A stretch of DNA of 64,000 bases from Lathyrus oleraceus (taxonomy: Eukaryota; Streptophyta; Magnoliopsida; Fabales; Fabaceae). Made by a program: the position numbers and the translations under genes. The notes below the pieces were generated by a model. That model had not been told where the DNA came from and made no database searches. It saw nothing but the letters and a program-made list of their open reading frames with translations. The stretch is from NCBI RefSeq assembly GCF_024323335.1, contig NC_066584.1, forward strand, positions 276,001,618 through 276,065,617, given 5' to 3'. Below are positions 56,501 to 64,000 of this stretch, piece after piece (within the stretch, counting starts at the first letter, position 1; every line of letters starts with the position of its first letter).

Positions 56501-58443
56501 TAATTTTAACCTAGTTTTGTTGATTGACTTTTGGTTTGACTTCTGTTTTATTTCAATTAATTCATGTACTAATTTTCATTATTTTAAAAATCTTTTTGGG
56601 GGATGATGATGTCCTGATCCCACCTTAATTAGTTTAATTTTTCATAATTTTCTTGATTAATTTGCTCTTTATTTAATAATTATTAAATTGGCTCGAATTT
56701 TCAGTTGATTTTTTTATGATCAATGTTTGACTTAGGGATTGCTTATGGCAATTGAAGAGATCTTTTGATCCTCCCTTATTCATCTCATATTCCATGTATT
56801 AGAGGCCTTTTATCTTGATTTTATTTTATCCTTACCTCATTTCTTGATTTAATTATTTCAATGGACCCTTTTTGTGCATCTTTTCATCTGTCTGATTCAT
56901 CTGTTATCTGTTATACTTGTTTCTTTCATCCATGCTTACTATTGCTTGATTGTTTAACATGTTCATACTTCCCATGCCTTTTTTAATGCTCTTTTATTTC
57001 ATTCTTTGATTCTTTGATTTGATTATAAACCTTTTTACTTATCTGATTTGATTGATAACTGTTGCCTACTTGTATGATGATTGAGGCATACATTCTTATT
57101 GTTTGATTGCCATGAACCATCCCCATTCATAACAAATGTACCCCTCTCCCATAAAGTGTATAATATTTATTCTTTCATTCTTTATTCATCTGTTAATACA
57201 AGAATTAAAACGAACATCCGATAATCATTTCAAAACAAGATCAAAAGCTCGATCCAACGTCGAGTAATCATTTTCAAAACTTAACAGAACCAGCACGCAT
57301 TCATCCATCCTCTTGTAAGTCGATCGCCTCAGGAATCATCATCTACCTGTAAGTCGATTGCCTCAGGTATCGCCATCTACCCTTATCCGTGGCTCCTCTC
57401 CTTGCCCCATCCGTCGACTTTTGTTCCGTTTAGGTAGCACCCATTAGGTAGAACCCTTTGTATGATAACATAGGTAGAATTCCCTTATTCTTTGCATGCT
57501 AACATTAGGTAGATGTTCCCCTTTGTAAATCCTAACATATAGGTCCACATTGCATGACAACACTAGGGCAGAGCTTCCCCATTTTTAGACCTTCCGTGCG
57601 TCTCCGATCTTGTGGCATGTCAGTCCGTTCTATTGCAAAGAGGTAACTGCCTAAGACTCGATTCAACGAGCTGCGAAACCTACTGCTAGGACGTTGAACA
57701 CATTGCCCACTCTCCTTTGACACAGTTAGTGTCCTCTTTTATAAGTCCATGTTCAGATGGCAATCCTTAACCCCTAGTTAGCCGAACTACGACAACTCTG
57801 ATTCTCATGTTCATATGAGATACGTAGGCACGAGACGCTATGTTTTGCCGAGTTTTGACTGACGACTAACAACTAATCCTTGCTTGCTTTCGCCCTTGTT
57901 GCGATTCTTTTTCTCTCGCCCTCGTTGCGATCGAGACCTTCCCTTTCTCTTGCCCTAGTTGCAATCAAGACCCTTGTTCCCGTAATTAGCTGAACTACGT
58001 TTTGCTCTGATTCTCATTCCAGATGAGATACGTAGGCATAAGACGCGATGTCTTATCGAGCACACTTCTCTTTAGCCCATAGGTAACCGAGCTACGAAGA
58101 CTCTGATTCTCATATTTAGGTGAGATACGTAGGCAGTGGATGCGACATCCTTGCGAGTCATTTTCTTTTGACCTTCTTTTAGTAGATAGTACCTTAGATA
58201 TACCTACACCCTTTAGACTAGAACAACAAGAGTGGATACCGTAGAGTACTACGGATGCGTAGGGGTGCTAATACCTTCCCTTCGCATAATCGACTCCCGA
58301 ACCCACGATTTGGTTGTGAGGCCTTATCTTTTCCTCTCCTCAGGTTTTCTTCGATCGTTTCCTTTCCCTCCTTTGGGATAAATAATGAATGGTGGCGACT
58401 CTTCTGTTTCTTTCCCGCCGGTTGTTTTTCCGCAGTTGCGACA
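53598..58443 (+). mobile_element. Solo Ogre-family LTR F (4846 bp)
   Basis: Starts TGTAATACCCC and ends GTTGCGACA with 5-bp direct repeats on both sides. No polypurine tract precedes it and no clean primer site follows it, and the surrounding D 3' UTR is continuous across it. It is therefore a solo LTR left by recombination, not part of D. It is homologous to most of C's LTR in the opposite orientation. Three bipartite hairpins are at 57787-57827, 57995-58035 and 58092-58132. An internal TGGCGACTCT is at 58393-58402. Confidence 0.85.
57787..58132 (+). other. Three bipartite hairpins in solo LTR F
   Basis: Each has outer CTACG/CGTAG and inner TCTCAT with ATGAGA (GTGAGA in the last copy). Loops differ between copies. 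This is the same design as in A's LTRs. Confidence 0.5.
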
Positions 58444-58448
58444 CCTGG
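58444..58448. repeat. Target site duplication of solo LTR F (right, CCTGG)
   Basis: Partner of 53593-53597. Confidence 0.88.
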
Positions 58449-59944
58449 CAGCGACTTCGCTTGATTCTCAGCATTGGTCTTTATCCCCTGCAGAGATTGG
58501 TGCTTCCTGGTATTTGTTGCCCCCCACCAGACGAGACTTTCTCCTATGGGCCTGGCTTTCTCTTTTGAGATGTAGTACTGGATGTCTGTCCATTGATTTC
58601 TTGGACCTGTTTGTGTTAGATATGTTTGTTTGTCAGTAGTTGATGACGGTTACTCTCTTCTGTGGTTTTCTACCCAATAATCGGTAGATGTAATCCCCTC
58701 TTTGTTGGTTATCTTTATCCAATATTCGGTATTGATATTCCTTCGTTTTTTAGTATACCACCCAGTAGTTGGTGATATATCTCTTGGATAATTGCTCTGA
58801 TAAAGCAATTTATCCCCAACGAGTCATCTTTCATTTACCCTTTTGTTGGTAATGATTGTTTCTCCCCTTGGATTGGTCATCATTTTTATACCCAGTATTC
58901 GGTATCCCGATGTCCTTTATTTTCGGTCGATTTATCCTTTATTAACCCAGTAACCGGTTGTGGATAATCTTCCATTCGAGTATGTTATCTACGTTCTGAT
59001 AGTAATAGATAATATATCTCATGCGCTCTTCAGTCGAAGTCTTTTTCTTCCCCAGTCGAGTAAGATTCGTATTTCCTTATGGAATCGAATGCCCATCCTG
59101 TGATCGAGTTTGCTGTTTCAGCCCTCCTTTTGGGTGATGAGTGTTTTGGAAATATTCCCCAATTCACGCCCTGGTTGGTCACCTATTATATGCCCAGTAA
59201 CCGGTATCCCTGGTGTTCCTTCCTTTCTGCTCCCTATTATGACTTTTTGTCCCCTGTGGAGTCAGATTTTCCTGAGTTGTAATTTACCTTTTTAGGTCTT
59301 CCTCAGATGATTTTTGGACGATTGATATCTCTCACCCTTATACCGATCTTAGATATTCATTCTCCCTGAGCGTGTGGTTCTCTCACCCTTATACCGGTGT
59401 TTTGATCACATGTCTCCTTGAGCTTATTACCCAGTAACCGATAATACCTCATTTGTTCCCTCAGTTGAGTCCTTTGTGGACGTTCCCAGCCAGGGTCCCT
59501 TGGTGGATTTTCCCCACCTGGGTCTAGATTTTTATCCGAAGTATCCTTTGTGGATAATTTTGTTGTATTGGCATATTCCCTAATACATGCGTCTTTGCGT
59601 CAGCTTGAATCTTTCCATTGATATATTTTCATGGAATCCCTTCGTGTCTCAGCAAGTTTTAAGTCGTGACCTGCTCACGCATTTTATCCCCTTTATTCCT
59701 CCAATAAAGTCCCCAGAGTCTTTGTCCCATTTATGAGTGTATTACTCATATGGATTTTCATTTTCTCTGGATTTCTTTTTCCTTTGTGGACATATATCCC
59801 CACAGAGTATTAAATTTTGCATACATACATTTGCATCATGAGGTCTCTTAGGGACCAAAATTTGTCTCTTTGTTATTATTTAAGTCCATTATACCTCATC
59901 GAGACGAAGATTTTAACCTTCATATCTCCGGCTAGAATGACCTT
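58449..59944 (+). other. Ogre D 3' UTR, part after solo LTR F
   Basis: Homologous to B 23200-26014. Hairpins with NNNCC/GGNNN stems occur at 58669-58688, 58888-58905, 58944-58959 and 59190-59207. The long stem TATGTTATCTA/TAGATAATATA is at 58981-59016. The module amplified threefold in B is single here. Confidence 0.75.
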
Positions 59945-59957
59945 AAATAGGGGCATC
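59945..59957 (+). other. Ogre D polypurine tract
   Basis: AAATAGGGGCATC directly before the 3' LTR, the same as in B. Confidence 0.82.
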
Positions 59958-62900
59958 TGTAAGACCCTAATTTTGACCCTAAGATCCCTCATGGCATCAT
60001 ATCATTGCACATTGCATTTGCCTCAAGGATCATAGCATCTTGGATCCTTGCCCTTGGGTTGGGACTTGTGTGAGTTGGTTTGAGACCACCAAGCATGCTT
60101 GAATTTTATATTATTGCCTTTCTCATTTTATTTACTAACAAAAAGCACAAAAATATGTCACTAACATCTTTTGTTTTGTAGCTTGAGCAATCATAAGATC
60201 CAAGGCTCCTAGGAGGTCCCTATGCTCAAAGAACGGCCAAATGAAGTTGAAAGCAAGAATGACAATGGTTCACAAAGCTCTCAATTATCATGTATGCCTC
60301 CCAAGTATCTCAATTTGTCAATTTGATCAAGATAAACCAAAGGGCTTGAGGATTGTTTCCCAAGGAAACCCTAATTCAATTGTGCATCAATTGTGCCTTG
60401 CTCTTGAAGCAACCTCAACCCATGATCAAATACAATCAAGGGAAGTTCTTTCATTCATCATTTCATGTATATATGTGCATATGTGAGTGTCCTCAATCAT
60501 CAATTCATCAAGATGTGAAGTTTGGACTTGAGAAGTTGATCAGTCAATTCATCTGACTATTTTGAAATCCACTGAGACCTAACTTTTAATTTGTTTGTCA
60601 AATGAAGCTGGCCCCAAGAGAAAAAATGTTCTTAAGAACCATATGAACAACTTTCATGTTCATACAAAATTTATTTTAAGCTTGGAAGGTCATCATCCAA
60701 TTCAAAACATTATAGGTCATTTTGACTGAAACCCTAATTTTAGGTCAACTAACCAAGGACCTAACTCACTCATTTTTCATGATTTTGAGGTGGGATCAAA
60801 TGCATTGGAAATATTAACATGTCTACTTCATTTGTTATGTTGGACAAAATTTCATAATCCTAAAAGAAACACATGTGATAATGCAAAACATTATAGGTCA
60901 CTTTGGACCAAAGGCATTGAAATGTGAAAAGGTTCAACTTCAAGTGCCCATACCTTTCTCATAAAAAATACAAATGATGCAAAATTTAAGTCCAAATTTA
61001 TTGTCTTGAAAATATTTACAACTTTTATGTTGAAGGTTTTGTCATTTGAAGCTTTCATCATTGAAACATAAGGGCTTGAAGTTGGTCCATTTTGACAAAA
61101 TTCACATACAAATGTTTTGCACCTTGAACTTTATGACAAGTTTTCAGTAATTTCCCAACTTCAAATGGATTTTTGTTCAACATAAAAAGTGTTCCTCATG
61201 TAAAGACCTTTCTAACCATTACCCACAAGGCCATGTTTCATTTTGGTAAAAGGCATTTTCGAAGAAGGGAAGATTTATGTGCATTTTTGGAAACTTTGTT
61301 AAAACTTCATGCACACTCATTTACAATGCCATGTACACGTCCAATTCAGCTTAATATGATTTCAACATGCCAAATTAATTGCATTTGAGCCTCCCATACG
61401 CCTGTACAGGCCCATGCATGGAGGCCCTCACTTCATGCACACATGAATTTCACCTTGCTTCCATCATGCCTTGCTATAAATACACGTGTTCAGCTTCATT
61501 CTAAACCAACCTTAAGGCGCCTTATATGCTGTAGAACTGAATCCTAAACCTCACCAAAAGGAATTTTGCATTTTTACTTCAATTTTTCAGATCCAATTTT
61601 TAACTTCCTTGGTTGATTATTGGACTCTAATTCCTTAGCCTAGCCCTATTTCCATCTCAAGAACAAGCTAATATCAAGAATTGGGAAGGATCGTGCCTCA
61701 TAGATCTGCACTTCAAAGGTTGTCGTTCAAACTTCTTTCAATTCGAAACTCACTGATTCTTGCTCACTTCTTGTGTTTGTTGGCTCCTCTGAAGTCCTCT
61801 CATAAGAGGAAATTGAATTGTGTACTTAATTGCATAAATCCATCAAGTTCAGTTTGAACTCCATTATTTCTCATCTCTGATTTCTCTTTCTATGAGAGTC
61901 TAGAGTGAAAACCAATGGCACAGGGGTGATGTACATCACCCCAGCTTTCCAATGATATGAGGATCGCATGTTTTCATCAATTTTTTAAAACCTGCAAATG
62001 TCACCGGAGTTCATATACTCGCGGAGAAGATGGTGGTGTACACCACCGTCCCCTTGCCAGAACACATCTGAACCGTCCATTGTGTTTTCCAAATTAAATT
62101 AGGACCTTTAATTGTTATGACTTTTAATAGTTCAATGTGTTTCTCATTTGAATATTGCCTACCATGAGCGCGCGCATGAGGATCCTTGGATGTGCCACCT
62201 TATTTAATGAGGTTGATCCAACGCGCCAGGATTTTTGGCAATTTCTGATTTTCTATTTTTATTTTCTTTATTTCATTTTATTTCAAAAATTCATAACTCT
62301 TTCATTTTAAATCCAAAATATATGGGACCAATTGCATTATTTCCCTTTTAAATTCTAGTTTCTGAAAATAATTTTTAATATTTTTTATTTTGTCACTTGA
62401 TATTTTTTTATGAATTTTCTCTTTTCTGGTTATTTTTAATTCATTTTAAATAGTTTTCAATATTCAAAAAATGCAAAAATATTTTCTTAACATTTTTGAA
62501 TGATGATGAATCTATGAAAAATATTCTCATCAATTTCAAAATTTATTTGAGATTTATTTGAGATTTTAGTTCAATTATGTTATTTTTTATTCATTTTTAA
62601 TTGTTTAAAAATAGTTTCTGGTTTCCAAAAATGCTGAAATTTTTTGTCAAACTTTGTTTGACCTTGTTGAACTTAGGATGATCCATTTGCGTTTTTCCAA
62701 TTTGATTTGAAATGGATTTGAAGTTTGACCTTTAATTGTTTATGTCAATTCAAGTATTATTTTAATTTTCAAAAATACCAAAAATATTTTATTTGTTTCT
62801 TGACTTCTAAACTTCATCTTGCTTCTGTTTACCATTAATTGACCTTGATTCCATTCATTTTTGGTCAATGTACTTGCTTATTTCATTTGAATTTCAATTC

Positions 62901-64000
62901 ATGAATATTCTTATTATTCTTCTTCATCATCTTTTTCTTTTTGATCAATGAGTTAGAGATTGGTGGTTAGCCTTGATATATGAGGGGCTTAACCTTCTTT
63001 GATTCAAATCTAATTCATCTTGATCAAAGATCAAGTGAATGGATTTGCATTGAGGATAGATTGCTTCTTGGTCAAGCAAAAAACCTAAATCAATACAAGA
63101 TCATTTTTCTTTTCTTTTGGCATGGCAAGTTGTAGGAGCTTGACTTACTAGCCATGATCTCTAACTTGTGTTTGTTACCTCTAGTTTTATTGACCAGCTT
63201 CAGATAGGTGTGACTACTACATTAGTCCACTTACGATTGCTTAACATAGTGCTAAATTGCCTTATGGCACACTAACATTGACTATTAACACTAACTTTTA
63301 ATTCAAGTCTTTAATTCTTGCAATTTACTTTAATGCAATTTAATATTCTTGCATATTAATACATTTGCTTTTGCCCTTTGCTCACTTGAGCCCATGTTTA
63401 TGTTAATGCAAATTTGCCTTTTGCTCACTTGAGCACATTATTGTGTATATACTATTGTGCTTGTATTATTTTGATTGTGTGAACCCAATGCAAGTGGACA
63501 AAATGACTTAGATTTTAGGACCTTACCTATGCTAATGGAGTTTGAAGAGCAACTAGGCCTCATGCCTTTAGAGTGCTAAAATTGTCAAAGAGCAACTAGG
63601 CCTCATGCCTTTAGAATGCTTAATCTTGAAGATGAATATTGAAAGGACCAAATTCTAAACTCACTCTTGTCCATTCTTTCTATTGCATTGTGGAACTTTT
63701 TGATTTGTGTGTTCTCGTGTGCTAGGGACCCAAACTTGCCAAGTAGAAGAACCATTGTCATGAGCTTCCAAAGTGAGATATACAAAAGCCATTGGAAGAT
63801 TCCTAGGAGCTTGATTGATTGTGTGCTTGATTGCTTGAGTTATTTGCTTATTGCTTGCTAATTCCAAAGGATGGGAGCAACTTGGATCATTACTATGATC
63901 TCAAGAAGGGAACTCCATGTGGTTTTATTTCTCTTCCTTCATCCTTGCATGTTTAGGACTTAGCCATTCTTCTTCTTCCCTCCACTCTAACCCAAGCCAA
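59958..64000 (+). repeat. Ogre D 3' LTR (truncated by window end)
   Basis: Starts TGTAAGACCCTAATTTTG and follows B's LTR at the start and again near 63855-63920 (compare 13920-13985), with strong divergence between. TATAAATAC is at 61475-61483. By comparison with B about 1 kb is missing at the right. No gene was seen in it. Confidence 0.85.
61475..61483 (+). promoter_or_regulatory. Putative TATA box, Ogre D 3' LTR
   Basis: TATAAATAC in the U3 part of the LTR, similar in form to A's TATA box. Confidence 0.5.

Noticed and set aside
53598..58443. Reading this LTR as the 3' LTR of Ogre D
   Set aside because: No polypurine tract precedes it, CCTGG duplications flank it, and D's 3' UTR continues on the other side to a proper AAATAGGGGCATC tract and a different LTR at 59958.
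58444..58475. A degenerate primer site (TGGCAGCGACTTCGCT) after LTR F, which would make F a 5' LTR
   Set aside because: The match to the Ogre site needs a 3-base insertion and lacks TGGGGA, and it starts inside the CCTGG target duplication. Chance similarity or an old remnant is likelier, but this is the weakest point of the solo-LTR call.

Overview
The window is plant nuclear DNA built almost entirely of nested LTR retrotransposons. No host gene, rRNA or tRNA gene was found. The dominant elements are giant Ty3/gypsy elements of the Ogre type. They are recognised by a tRNA-Arg-type primer site (TGGCGACTY...TGGGGA), LTRs of about 1.8 to 5 kb, an extra ORF1 before gag, an intron between protease and reverse transcriptase, and a long repeat-rich 3' UTR. 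Ogre density of this kind is typical of Fabeae legumes (pea, vetch, lentil, grass pea). The species assignment is inference.

Layout, oldest to youngest. (1) Ogre D (+) is the substrate. Only its right part is present: gag end, protease, intron and a decayed pol (46286-51770), 3' UTR (51771-53597 and 58449-59957) and the start of its 3' LTR (59958-64000). Its left part must lie beyond the window's left edge. (2) A solo LTR, F (53598-58443, target duplication CCTGG), sits in D's 3' UTR. (3) Ogre C (-) is inserted in D's gag. Its 5' LTR (42448-46285), primer site and leader (41709-42441) are visible. (4) Ogre B (+) is inserted in C's leader. Its 5' LTR (1-2382 and 13052-14912, first ~840 bp outside the window), ORF1, gag-protease, intron, deleted pol, 3' UTR and 3' LTR (26028-27286 and 37887-41708) are all present. 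(5) Element A (2383-13051, target duplication GAAGG) is a short Ogre derivative inserted in B's 5' LTR. (6) A Ty1/copia Sirevirus-like element on the minus strand (27287-37881, target duplication TATTT) is inserted in B's 3' LTR.

Only two products look undamaged: the 638-aa Gag-type ORF of A and the 866-aa Env-like ORF of the copia element. The copia gag, protease-integrase and RT-RNase H segments are long and open but lie in shifted frames, although the two 1083-bp LTRs look identical. B and D carry many nonsense codons. A and B have each lost most or all of RT, RNase H and the integrase core. A has also lost protease, so it can only have moved using enzymes from another Ogre.

The least explained signal is in the non-coding parts of the Ogres. 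Directly after the integrase stop, and through the 3' UTRs, lie arrays of short hairpins with constant loops. Their stems differ from copy to copy but stay complementary. Related paired motifs occur in the LTR ends and the 5' leaders. This looks like selection for RNA structure, or a fold-back copying process that mimics it.
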